A stretch of DNA of 64,000 nt from Atrina japonica (Eukaryota > Mollusca > Bivalvia > Pterioida > Pinnidae), in the NCBI GenBank assembly GCA_030159075.1, contig BROG01000930.1, positions 62,001 to 126,000 on the forward strand. The letters run 5' to 3'. The stretch's first letter is position 1, and each line of letters starts with the position of its first letter. Of the stretch, positions 53,470-64,000 are shown piece after piece. A program made the translations under genes and the position numbers. The notes below the pieces were generated by a model that had not been told where the DNA came from, ran no database searches, and saw only the letters and a list, made by a program, of their open reading frames with translations.

Positions 53470-55195
53470 CAATAACTACTTATACAAGTAATATTAAGCA
53501 CTATAGTTTCACCAATATAGAAATAGATAATACATTCTGCAAAGGATATGATTTTCAGTAACAAGAAGTGAGCAGATACGTATAAAATATGTAAATATGA
53601 AGTGTGCAGCAAGCTCTAATGTAATCATATATTGGTCAAAAGATTTTTATGCAATCATTGATAAGCAGCATGAGGTCTACAAAAGATATATATTTATTAT
53701 ACCTTTTGATAAATTCTTGTAATCTGATTGGTTGAGGGAGATGTGAAAATTTTCAATGTCACCTACTCAGTTAACAAAAATAAAGAAACCAGGGTGACAT
53801 TCCAAAAAATATCACATGCGCCAACATTATGCGTGTACAATTCATCCCAGTGAGCCATGTGACATTCCCAAAAATGTCACATGTGCCAACATTATGCACG
53901 TATGGTTCCTCCCAGTGAGAGCTTCTTGTCGTAGCCAAAACATTTGTAGGCTATTTGTTTTGTACTTTTTAGCTTGCTGGTTAATAGCTGGGATGTAAAA
54001 CACTATGGTAATAAGATAAAACAACAAATATGACACTTGATATAATTAAACAAATATTACATTCATGAGAGGGTATATTGCATATTTTTTATATATACAT
54101 GTATATACATACACACACAGTCAACTCCACATATCACAAGATCATCCTAAATACATGTATAACGAAATACTGGTTATAGCGAGGATATTTATCTTCCTCA
54201 TGCATTTCTGACATTATGCTACATGTAATTAAATCTGAATAACAAAATCCAGCTATAACGAAGTTTAACTCCCTCTCCCTTCCACTTCATTATAATTTGT
54301 ACATGTATATTTACTGGGATAATTTGCTTTTAGTACTGATCATGTGAGTAGATGGGTTTCAAGTAAGTTTTTCAAAGAAACATGAATCATCTGATCTGAT
54401 TTCAGCTTAAAAAAGGAAAATTTCAGTAACTAATGCTTTGAGCTAATATTATTGTAAGACAAAGAATACACATCATTTGAGCTCTAAAGTGTGATTTATC
54501 CAATATTGCACGCATGTGCAGTGTCTCCACTTTTCTTGTCTTCTACCTCTCCATTGATTTAAAGTACAATGTATATTTCTTGTAATAAACTACTCATCAT
54601 TATATAAACAATAATCAAAAATATACAAAAGATCAAACCTACTGAAGCTGTAGAATTTTTCATATAGTACATTGCCATCTTAGAAGCCTAAATCTTCCAT
54701 AAATGTTCAATTTTCGATCAAACTAGATGAAAGGGTCCAGTATTTGTAAACGATGAGTTTTAGAATACATATTTACTCTGACAGATATCCCGCACTCAAA
54801 TTGTTATAAATTTATAGGTGCTTTTATCTGGCACAGAGCAACTTTACGCTTACCGCTGATGGTTTCTTTTACAATGAATGCTATTTGGCTAGATCCCATC
54901 TAGATATTGATATTTGTACAATAACATGAAGGCATATTACTTTAATACAATTTTACTAGTATCCAGAGTATAAAAGATGCAAATCTTCCTTTTATGGAGG
55001 TGTCTAATTTTATCTGACACAAACCAACTCACTGATTGCCGCTCTGTATGTGTTCAATTAGTCAATTTCACAATTACCATATATGATACTTTTTTTTGAT
55101 AGTCTAGCACTTTTTTTATTTTTGAACAGAAAAATGAAGTTTTTCGACAAATACAAATGTATATGCTGTTAATCCTGTTCATAATTGTATTGCAA
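53470..55195. other. Upstream region, little recognised
   Basis: It contains a two-copy repeat of about 62 bp at 53795-53920 (centred on 'gccaacattatgc') and a block near 54118-54270 resembling degenerate inverted-repeat elements ('cagtcaactccacatatcac', 'ccagctataacgaag'). No supported exon. Confidence 0.5.
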
Positions 55196-55199
55196 TGTG

Positions 55200-55209
55200 A
55201 TATATATAA

Positions 55210-55243
<34 letters not shown>

Positions 55244-55274
55244 ATATGTATATATCTACACACATACATAAACA

Positions 55275-55331
<57 letters not shown>

Positions 55332-55335
55332 TACA
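55200..55335. repeat. (AT)n-rich microsatellite region
   Basis: Several AT dinucleotide runs interrupted by 'tctacacacatacataaaca'. The frames across it are trivial. Confidence 0.9.
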
Positions 55336-55756
55336 AATACACAAAGTGACACACACACATATATATAAATACATAGTGCTCTTGAAATGAAAATGCATAG
55401 AAATGAGAAAATACTAAATGTGTGAGATATCTGACACAAGTGAAATCTGAAACATGAAATGAACAATCTTATTGTTTTAAATTAACCTAGCAGACTTATT
55501 TTCCTTCCTGAAAGATAAAGGATTGAGTGTTTTCCAAACATTTCTTGATCATAATGATGTTTGTCAGTAAAAATGTAAAGTAATTGTTCAATCCTTTTCG
55601 TGATAATACATTTTGATGACACAGATACTGCTTTATAGAATGTTGTCTTAACAAAAAATATCATTAATAAAAAAAATTGATTCCTCTAAAAATTGTTTAA
55701 CACAAATGAATTTTTTTTTTTTTGATTGTTGTAATAGGCCATACTCAGTAAATTTT

Positions 55757-55940
55757 CAGTTATATGGTAGCTGTAGTTCTTAATGGTGGGGGATGGAACC
55801 CGATTACAATGTACTCGGTACAGGCACACTGGCCTCATTCAAGTAGACTGTCTAACTTTCTTACAAAATCAAGTCTGGGTTTCAGCATTGGAGGTGAGAG
55901 ATGTCAGGGTTTAAAGTGTAATTACTCTAACTACTCTGCC
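55757..55940 (-). mobile_element. tRNA-derived SINE, family 2
   Basis: 'tatatggtagctgtagttct', 'taatggtgggggatggaacc' and 'taattactctaactactctg' align with 26098-26303. The right end (box A on the minus strand) has been duplicated, see 55917-56083. Confidence 0.6.
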
Positions 55941-56083
55941 ATGGAAGACCTGACATAATAATCAGGCTCAGTGGTTGCTTAAACATCACTTAGTTAAAGT
56001 GTAATTGCTCTAACTACTCTGCCATGGAAGACCTGACATAATAATCAGGCTCAGTGGTTGCTTAAACATCACTTAGTTAAAGT
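55917..56083. repeat. Two-copy tandem duplication, about 83 bp
   Basis: 'taaagtgtaatt.ctctaac' to 'aaacatcacttagt' is repeated once, nearly perfectly, across the edge of a SINE. It is therefore younger than the insertion. Confidence 0.9.
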
Positions 56084-56185
56084 CTTTTATTTCATTTATT
56101 TTCTTTGTGTGTCTTTATTCATCTCACTTTATACCATTGTAACAAGAAATTAAAATTTTCTAAATTCAAAATCCATTTTGTTTTT

Positions 56186-56400
56186 GTAGCTATACCTTTC
56201 TCCCCACTTCAGACCTGAGCCCATAGATCTCCACATACATCAGACCAGAGCCACTAACACAGCCAGAAGGCACTGGCCAATGCCACCCAGACCAGCCCAT
56301 CAAGCTTACCTCATAGGGAAGAGCACATTTAACAAACTCTAAGACAAGGAGCCACTCTGGGGCTACTGGGGTAGCTCCGGCAATTAGCAGAGCTTTAAAT
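56186..56400 (-). other. GC-richer block with donor site; possible non-coding Rab3 exon
   Basis: About half G+C against about one third nearby. On the minus strand a strong donor, CTATGAG followed by GTAAGC, lies at 56310/56309. Rab3 needs an upstream leader exon because its ATG follows an acceptor directly, and this is the best donor I noticed upstream. The minus strand is also open for about 70 codons through the donor (…LLIAGATPVAPEWLLVLEFV…), which instead could mean a fragment of a mobile element or unknown gene. Confidence 0.3.
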
Positions 56401-56404
56401 AGTC

Positions 56405-57190
56405 ATGTCGCATGTTAAATCATCTCTTATCATTATCATTGTAACAAGAGGTCCATCACATGCATATCTTCTTGTATCAGTTGTACAAGAAGATATGAAA
56501 TTTTTCTTTCCAATGGAACAATCTCTAGTTGACATCAATACAGGTATTAGTACATGTGTACATGTACAATATTCAAAATGAGGTGTACAATTACATGTAA
56601 CAAAGCAACAGGTGGTCCTCAACCTAATATGTATATTGCATGTTTCTATTATATAAGAAATCAGGGATAAGCCTTATGAATAAATGAAAAGTGCTGAATA
56701 AGCCTTGATATATAGTGACTTAATGAATGACTCGATCTTTGTACATCAAATATGTACATACACTTTGTACATGACATATAAGTTAGTTCTTCAATCAAGT
56801 TTATAGCAAAATTCATTATAAGAATATATACACTGTGTACAATGTATATATAGGTCCATTCAACAGATTTCTAAAACAAAAGATAAAAACTGTAACAAAG
56901 TATATATCAAGGACGATGATTAAACATTGTTCTGACCTTTAGAAGCCATTTACTTGTGTACATCTATGACGTGGAACCATGTAAAACATCAAGTTAATAT
57001 GGAGCTCAACAATATGTTCTATTCATAGTAACAACTATCTATAGTCAAAAATGGAAATTTGTTCTAGTCCACCAGGTCAAAATCAATAATTACTGCACAG
57101 GAACAAAGAAAAGATGTAAAGATGAGCATAATATGTGTACACCATGGCAGTAACATGTACAGAACCCAGTATTAACCTACAGCTACTAGG
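56405..57190. other. Upstream region, nothing recognised
   Basis: AT-rich sequence with frequent 'tacatgta' words, which are common all over the right half of the window. Confidence 0.5.
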
Positions 57191-57191
57191 C

Positions 57192-57335
57192 ATTTTCTGT
57201 AGTGAGAAAGTTCGCCGGTTTACATGTGGAAGACCGCTGATCTCTTCCTCGGATACATTGTAACTGGACTCTCATCCACCGCTAAAAACTGGCCACCACC
57301 ATATGACTGGCAAATTGTTGAGTGTGGTGTAAAAC
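57192..57335 (+). mobile_element. tRNA-derived SINE, family 2, opposite orientation
   Basis: 'gagaaagttcgccggtttac', 'tctcatccaccgctaaaaac' and 'tggccaccaccatatgactg' are the reverse complement of the body at 26098-26210. The 3' end 'gagtgtggtgtaaaacattc' resembles the usual end of this family. Confidence 0.6.
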
Positions 57336-57339
57336 ATTC

Positions 57340-58540
57340 AACTTCAAATCCTATCAGAAACTATACATAGGCCTACAAAATGTACATACATGTAGTGATG
57401 TACATCAGGATTAAAACCTGAATCCCTCCTCTAAAATTCTATACAAAATGTACAATTCAGATGTTAGGGGATTGATATAACAAAACCACCTAATTTTAAG
57501 TACATGTTGCTATATGTATACCCAGCTGGTATCATATGATTCAAGGAATGATTGAAATAGGGTAAAATACAACAACTTCAGACAACAATTCTGTACATAA
57601 TTATGTTACAATATCCATCATGTTAAGTGGACCTTATCAATTGCAGATTCTATCATTAAAAGAAAAACATAAAAATAAATATAAAAACTGACTTTTCATC
57701 ACAATTGAGTAATCATATCTATTATAAATCAAGATGCAGCTACATGTACAAATGTTTTCTGAACAACTGTGATCAACCTTGGTTTGATGCACACTCCCTT
57801 TTAATGATTTTTTTTAGTTACCAGTATAACTACACTTACATTTATTCACGTGACACTGTCCAATGGAAACACTACTTAACAATATGCTCATATCAAAGTA
57901 TGTCTAAAGTGTTGTACAATACATACCTGTAAATATATATACTTATATCACTCCAGTAGTAGATTAAAACAGTCCAGAAGTCAGCCAGTTGCTGATGAAG
58001 AAACAAGACAGACTATTTTGCTAACCAAAAAAATCTATACACTCTATATACGTATATCAGAATGCAGGGACCGTGTCAAAATGTAACAAGACAAATGAAA
58101 TTACAGACAACAATTATGACAGATACACTGTCACATATGTTAAAGGTCATTGTAACACAATGGTAGCAATTATTGTCACATGGATTAGACATTTCACAAC
58201 ATATGGCTCAGCTAGCCAGCTGACATATGACCACAAGCAAGTTCATATAGACTTGTATAAACACAATACAATATAATGTATCAGCATATGTAAGTGATAA
58301 ACTCAATTAATTGGAGAGTTTTCATCACTTTTTCATTTACACTATCTATAAGAGGATGTTGTTTTCAAAGAGGAAGCTTACGACAAAATTTTTGAATGAA
58401 TTAACAAAAACCTACAGATAACTGACAATACTATTCCATCATACAGTTTTCTTTGCACGTCACACCATGTACATTTCACATCAAACAATAAACATTTGTA
58501 AAATATTCATCTAAACAACTTGTTTATTCAGTTGCTGTTA
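57340..58540. other. Upstream region, nothing recognised
   Basis: No exon, RNA gene or repeat family recognised. Confidence 0.5.
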
Positions 58541-58544
58541 TTGT

Positions 58545-58797
58545 ATTGTTGTTTAACGTCAAACTCAAGAATCAAATGCCAGTGAAGGGCTCCAAATTTT
58601 GGCCTATGCTCAGAACTTTGAACAGTGAGGGTTCTTTAACATGTCAATACCTACATGTACTGTGACACTGACACGGTGACCTGGGCTTTCACTTTCTCAT
58701 CCAAAGGACAGGAATGGTCAGCCCCCTCTGTCGAGGCTCGAAACCACAACCCTCTGTTTGCAAATCAAGCACTCTACCACAAAGCCACAGCGGCTCT
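58545..58797 (-). mobile_element. tRNA-derived SINE, family 1 body with a different tRNA head
   Basis: The left end 'ttgttgtttaacgtcaaact' and the body 'agtgagggttctttaaca' match family 1. On the minus strand the head reads GCTGTGGCTTTGTGGTAGAG, a good box A, and GGTTTCGAGCC, a good box B. This differs from the head at 2895-3128, so the same tail has been joined to different tRNA heads. Confidence 0.7.
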
Positions 58798-58924
58798 ATG
58801 ATTAATCAGATAAACATAAATTTCAAGAAAATTTGCATTGCTTTTTTTTTTCAGAAAGGGATATTGACTATAACGGATCACTTTTTGCACAGTTTTGAAG
58901 ATTTCCTTCAAATGTATATATGTA

Positions 58925-60279
58925 CCGTATTTGACCCATTAAGCGCTCATATCCCTATATGTATAAGTGCCCCTCCCCCTTTAGTGCACATGATCAACAA
59001 TCTTTTCTAGCTGGTTTACAAGGAGATGTGGACCCGAAAAATCAAAGTAACAGTTTATCTATCTCCAGCAACAGAAGAATGTTGATAGGTGTCCTCGGTA
59101 ATAACTACAACAACTTTACCACTGTGCCTTATAAAAGTTTAATTGTTTTACGTCTATTTTACTATTAATTGGTCCCATTAAGTGCCTACCCCTTTTTCCT
59201 GATTTTTTAGCACCCTGGGTGCTTAAAGTGATATAGGCTGTCACAATGACTATTTTTGTCCCTTTATATGCAGTCGAGAATATGATAAAATGTGTGTTCA
59301 AATATATTGTCAAACACGTAAAACAATGTAAAAGATCTTCTTTTCGAAGTTATTTGTTTTATTAGAATTTAAGTTTTCCCGTACCTTAAAAAATCCAGCT
59401 GTATTTCCATATGCAATGACCTTTCAGATAAACTCTTTCGCCAGATCAAATGTACTTCGTAATTCGGTCAGGGTATCTCAGTCCTTTAAGCGCTCGGACT
59501 ATGTTAAAGTCGGCCGATTTTTATGTGTTTTATACTTTTTTTTAAAAATACAGGACGTGATTTTTTTGAAAAGTGTATGTATTATGTAAAATATTTGCTT
59601 TTCAACACTATCTTAAATACCTCAAGAAATCAGATGAATATACATGTATGAATAAATATATCAGGTCACTAAAAGAAATTTTCCGATTTTTAATGCTACC
59701 CTGAATGCTGATATTGACAAAATCAAAACAATATAAGTGAAAAGTATGTGTACCTCACGTATTACAATCGTGCCGCCATGTCCGGTGGAGCTGGGCAGTT
59801 CATGATCATATGTGTCAAGAATGATAAAGCCGAGAATGTGATGGGACGAGTTAAAAATGGGTCGAGATCACATGATATACCCGCCACGTGGACAACTTCA
59901 GAAACAAATGTTTTGAAATGACAAAAAGACCAACTTTGCCTGATTTAGGTATGAAATGATGATATACAAAAATAAACGCAAAGGGTAATAAGAACAGAAG
60001 GTATAATAACTGCAAATAGCATGTGTTTATTGGTCTCTCGGTCATGTTTGTAAAAATTTACTGAAAGTTAATTTGCAGTGCTCAAAGCATGGCGGACAAA
60101 AAAATGACTTATACTACGGGTTACGTTTGGCAAGATCGTTGCAATTTTACACATGCATTTGTTATTCTAACCACCAGGTGGTCTCTTTGGAATACATATG
60201 AGAAAGAATATCATATAAAATGGGCATGCAAAATTTTTCACCAACGACAGCTCATATCGCTTTAATGGGTCAAATACGG
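58925..60279. mobile_element. 1.36-kb element with terminal inverted repeats
   Basis: The left end CCGTATTTGACCCATTAAGC is matched by the inverted right end (CCGTATTTGACCCATTAAAG when read on the minus strand). Inside are further 'ttaagcgctc', 'cattaagtgcc' and 'gtgcttaaag' motifs and a copy of the GGTGGAGCTGGGCAG motif. No transposase frame was found, so it would be a non-autonomous DNA transposon. Its superfamily is not clear and the target duplication was not identified. Confidence 0.6.
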
Positions 60280-61250
60280 TGTGTTCAAAATGAATTTACA
60301 TAGTCATAGACATACATGTAGTGATGTATACATGTATGTACCTACATGTAGTCCTATAATACATACATGTATGTATAAGCCATTATTGGTTCAAATCATG
60401 TTTTCAACATTTTATTAGATTTATACCTTGGTATCTGAGATTTTTTATATATTTATTTTCACTAATAATGCTGATTCACAAGGTCTTATCGTTTTCTGGT
60501 ACCAAGATCCCGATGAATTTTTGTGGGAATTTTAGTGATCATTTGATAATGTTTTCAACTGTCTTGAGTTTACTTGATTATTATTATAGATAAACATCGT
60601 TAACAAGCCATTTACCATTAAATTAATTTTCAAGATTGTGTAAGCCACATATTAACTGGTCAAACATGACACACCAACAAGCTCATTTACATGTGGTCCC
60701 ATAGTGGGTTTCATTACATCCTCTACACTCCATTAATGAAAATGAGAGCGATGAGAGAACGTTTTTTCATTTCAATGATGTATTATGGTCATAAATATTC
60801 TACAACAGTATCACTATTTAAAGTCTGAGAGGATAAGATACACTCATAGTCAATCAGTAATAAACAAAACAACAATATGTAGCTTGCTGTTGTGCATTAC
60901 AGCAACCATCATCAAATGCATTTAGATTGTGTTCTGTGTAATAAAAAATGCAACAGAATCGTCTAAATGCATGTATAATACAGTAACATATTGATTAAAT
61001 ACATTTGTATATTCATTTTTTTAACTACATGCAATTTGTAAATGCATTGGGAATCTTATAGAGGAGATTTGAAGATTTATTTTCCTTTATAGTCAGTAGT
61101 CTTACATAATTTTACAGTGTCTGTCATGTTGGATAATACAAGATCATTGACAAGAACATGTTATTATTTCCCATCAGTACTAAACATACAGAAAATTCTA
61201 GCATCTCTGACAATAAGCACAACTCGATTGTATTATCTGTTCACCATAAT
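60280..61250. other. Unassigned sequence, nothing recognised
   Basis: AT-rich, without supported genes. A short 'cctacatgtagt' dyad recurs near 60310-60375. Confidence 0.5.
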
Positions 61251-61251
61251 A

Positions 61252-61350
61252 CAGTTGAACCTCACTACTAAGACCACCTAATTTGTACCGAGTACTGATT
61301 GGCTTAGAATGGTCTGACTACTGAGGTGGTCTTTAGGTAAGGTTCCAGTG
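61252..61350. mobile_element. Short MITE (99 bp), CAGTGGAACCTCAC family
   Basis: The ends CAGTTGAACCTCAC and (inverted) CACTGGAACCTTAC are each flanked by TA. Both arms continue with 'taaagaccacct'-like sequence, so the whole element is close to a hairpin. TA flanks and CAGT ends point to a Tc1/mariner-type non-autonomous element. Confidence 0.7.
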
Positions 61351-61841
61351 TACATAGCAGAATTATCCTGCTTTGCTATACAAAGACAAAACTTAAAACA
61401 ATTTATTTGTAAACATGTGTTTATGTGCAAAAAAGAATTTGATCGGATTACAGGGTACTACATGCTTTACCTATATGATGATATTGTAAACTTGTACATA
61501 ATATTAGTCAACCTGTACATGTAAATAGAAACAGAGCATAACGTCAATATTGCCTGAAGAGAATTATGATATATAGATTTTTGGTGAGAAATTTTTGTTA
61601 CTTTGATAGTATATGTATTTTGGGGTTTGATTGTTTTTAGTGGGTGTACAATTACTCTCTTTTTGCTGTTCAATTTAATTTAATGATGGACAATGAAGGA
61701 GCCTTTATCAATCCAAATTTAAGACACAGAAATTTAAGTCATTTTGTTACAGATAAGGTCATATCTGTCACACAAGTCCACATCTACAAAATTCCTTAGT
61801 CTAGGATTACAAAATTCTAAAACTGGCAGAGTTGTTGACAA

Positions 61842-61950
61842 ACAAGAAGCCCAGGGGTCACAATGCTCACCTGAGCAAAATTGACAACAACAGGCAACTT
61901 CCGATAAGAAAAGCTCACTTGAGTCTTTGGTTCAGACGAGCTAACAAGAA
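61842..61950. repeat. Dispersed mollusc-type repeat ('GGGGTCACAATGCTCACCTGA')
   Basis: 'acaagaagcccaggggtcac' followed by 'aatgctcacctgagcaaaat' resembles, from memory, a dispersed repeat very common in bivalve sequences. Only one copy is in the window, so the call rests on recollection. Confidence 0.4.
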
Positions 61951-62393
61951 AACATGTTAATAGCCAATACTATGCAGTAGGAGGAGCAATCTCAAGTGTA
62001 TGTACCAATAAACTTGTTTTTACACAAGGAACAAGAAATGTGTCATTTTGGACAGGGATCTCCACAGTTTTTAACAGATATTTAACAACTCCTGATGGGA
62101 CAGGTAACAGAATGACTAAATCTGAAAGATTTCTGCTATGTATTGATAATTGTTTCAAAGATAATCTAAACAGTGGACTACATTGGACTAAAGATACATG
62201 TACTGGTAACTAAATATTTCAACAGTACATGTATGTATACATTGTACATTGTATATATGTAAAGTTAAACCAGTTAACAAACAGTTGTTGTGATGCTGAA
62301 CATGTGTACACACATCATTTTTACATATACTTTATATTTTTTTATATCACTTACTATTAGTAAGAACAAATCTTGCACAAGATATTAATAATA

Positions 62394-62558
62394 CAGTGGA
62401 ACCTCACCTAAAGACCACCTTGCTTAGGAGACCACCTCACATTTCAGACCATCAATTTCCAGTCTCTTGATAAATATTTAATAACTTAAGAGACCACCTC
62501 ACTAATCAGATCACTTTAAATCAGCCAGAAAGGTGGTCTTAATAGTGAGGTTCCACTG
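62394..62558. mobile_element. MITE (165 bp) with perfect 14-bp ends and TA duplication
   Basis: It begins CAGTGGAACCTCAC and ends with its exact reverse complement, flanked on both sides by TA. The similarity of the arms continues into 'aagaccacctt'. No coding capacity. It is the best-preserved member of a family with relatives at 24122, 45405, 47220 and 61252. It fits a Tc1/mariner-derived element. Confidence 0.8.
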
Positions 62559-62560
62559 TA

Positions 62561-64000
62561 TAAATCTCACATGCATCAATCCTCCCATTAACATCACAGT
62601 TATCTTCTCTTGAATCAGGTTTTCAGCAGTTGTAGACAAAAACGAATAAAATTTATATGAGCTGGTAATCAATGGTACATGTAGATAACGGAATAAGCAA
62701 GAAATCAATTTTCGGCACACACATGCTATTTTTATCTTCCATCTCAGGAATTCCTACAGAAAAAGTTTTACTACTGTGGCTGTACAAACCAACTCTTGAC
62801 AGTCTTGTGTCAAAACATGACAGAATCTTCATCAAAATCAATTTATCAGGTGATAAAACACTAAATTTTAACAGAAGCCTTTGATTGTTTACTGTGGCAT
62901 ATACAAAATTTTACATTGATTGTTACCTCACATGTTGCCATGACAACAACAAAACAAAGTTGTAATCATATTCATTTCAAGGCTAGTTTTATAACTCAGT
63001 AGACACATCTTTAAATGTTTAAAAACCGTTTCATGTTGTTTCATTGGAAAATTAATGTCTTTCATTGATCAAAACATGCCCATATGATATTTTATTGCAA
63101 TCATTACAGAGGAAATGAGATAACAAAATAGAAAGTCTACTGACTCAGATAAACATGTATTGATTGCTAAAGATGTATAGAACTCTGGTATAGATAGATA
63201 TACATTGTAGCTGTATCTTTGTCAAGCTTGTAGCAGACATTATATCATATGTAAATAAAAAAGAAATATATGCAAGACAAAGACTAGCCTTGGTCTGATT
63301 TTTTCTTTTGCAGATTGTCATTCCAGAAAATGTGATGCTCCAAAAATGGATTTTTGAAAAATATTGTTTGCTTTGCACATGCATTTAAGGTATTTAAGAA
63401 ATCTTTAGAAAATGCCTCTCATTTAATTTTATTGATACACAATGTACCAGTATATAAATATTGCCATCATCATCAAATTTGAAGTGTTAGCAATGTATGC
63501 TATGAGGTTAATTCTCCAAATTGACAAATAGATTATTTAAATTTTTTCCAAGTATGAAAACCAACATTTTCTACACATCTATTTTTTTATGTAAGGAATC
63601 ATTTGGGGGAAAAAAGTGTGATCAAAATATAAGTTGAAATATTTTATTTTCATTTTTGATTAGGATTTCTGAGCCCCCAAATTGGAGGTCACTAACATAA
63701 CAATGTTGTGCCGGTAATGTCCTAGTGGCTACTCCTAAAATAGTCAATACTTAAAAAAAAATATATTGTAAATATTGTTTTGAAAGAAATACAACATCTA
63801 AAGCACTGAAATGTCAATTTCTTGATTATCAAAGAAAAAAATTGCAATATTATTATAAACTGCCTAAATTCATTCTAAAAAATTGTCCCTGATTTCATTT
63901 CTCCATACCATCACAAAACAGTGTTGGAGCACTTCAGTGACCAAATTCTGACAAGTCACAAGCCAAGAACTTTTCAGAGACATCATCTTTTAATCCATGA
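62561..64000. other. Right end of window, nothing recognised
   Basis: AT-rich sequence. The short frames at 62672-62884 and 63145-63384 overlap antisense frames and show no family resemblance. Confidence 0.55.

Overview
This is a window of animal nuclear DNA, most likely from a mollusc and probably a bivalve. It is AT-rich, genes are split by long introns with GT/AG borders, minisatellites are abundant, and there are several dispersed short repeats with tRNA-like or 5S-like heads. I recognise a SINE tail that, from memory, is common in bivalves and other molluscs. The species itself is inference.

Three protein-coding genes can be supported. (1) On the minus strand at 3885-3983 is the first coding exon (33 residues) of a transportin (karyopherin beta-2). 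The rest of that gene lies beyond the left edge. (2) On the plus strand at 6416-17084 is an eight-exon gene for an unrecognised membrane protein. It has about nine membrane segments, then a helical cytosolic region, a Ser/Asp/Glu-rich region and a Lys/Arg-rich tail. Its first coding exon may be a 15-nt micro-exon at 4092-4106, which would make genes 1 and 2 a head-to-head pair sharing a promoter of about 110 bp. (3) On the minus strand at 48584-29891 is a complete Rab3 small GTPase. It has coding exons for the P-loop and switch I, for switch II, for the NKCD region (present as two alternative exons), and for the SAK motif and the CxC prenylation tail.

The most interesting point is the duplicated Rab3 exon. 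Exons at 39223-39347 and 32392-32516 are each 125 nt, have the same phases, and encode 41-residue alternatives that are about 61% identical, both with an intact NKCD motif. The copy at 32392 is the canonical Rab3 sequence and the other is diverged. Joining both, or skipping both, puts a stop codon in frame within a few codons, so only mutually exclusive use gives a full 219-residue Rab3. The swapped segment covers the loop between helix 3 and strand 5, which belongs to the effector-contact surface of Rab3.

Layout: 1-3884 presumed transportin intron with a nested foldback repeat and a SINE; 3885-4106 divergent promoter; 4107-17084 membrane-protein gene, with a 5S-derived repeat pair in intron 3 and a 3.3-kb 21-bp minisatellite in intron 5; 17085-20400 its 3' flank with a 43-bp minisatellite; 20400-29890 convergent intergenic region with a decayed non-LTR retrotransposon and SINEs; 29891-48584 Rab3, whose introns carry 48-bp, (AT)n, 45-bp and about 90-bp tandem arrays; 48585-64000 upstream of Rab3, with a 2.85-kb 29-bp array, a 55-bp array, SINEs and several small DNA-transposon-like elements with terminal inverted repeats, and one GC-richer block that might be a non-coding Rab3 exon.
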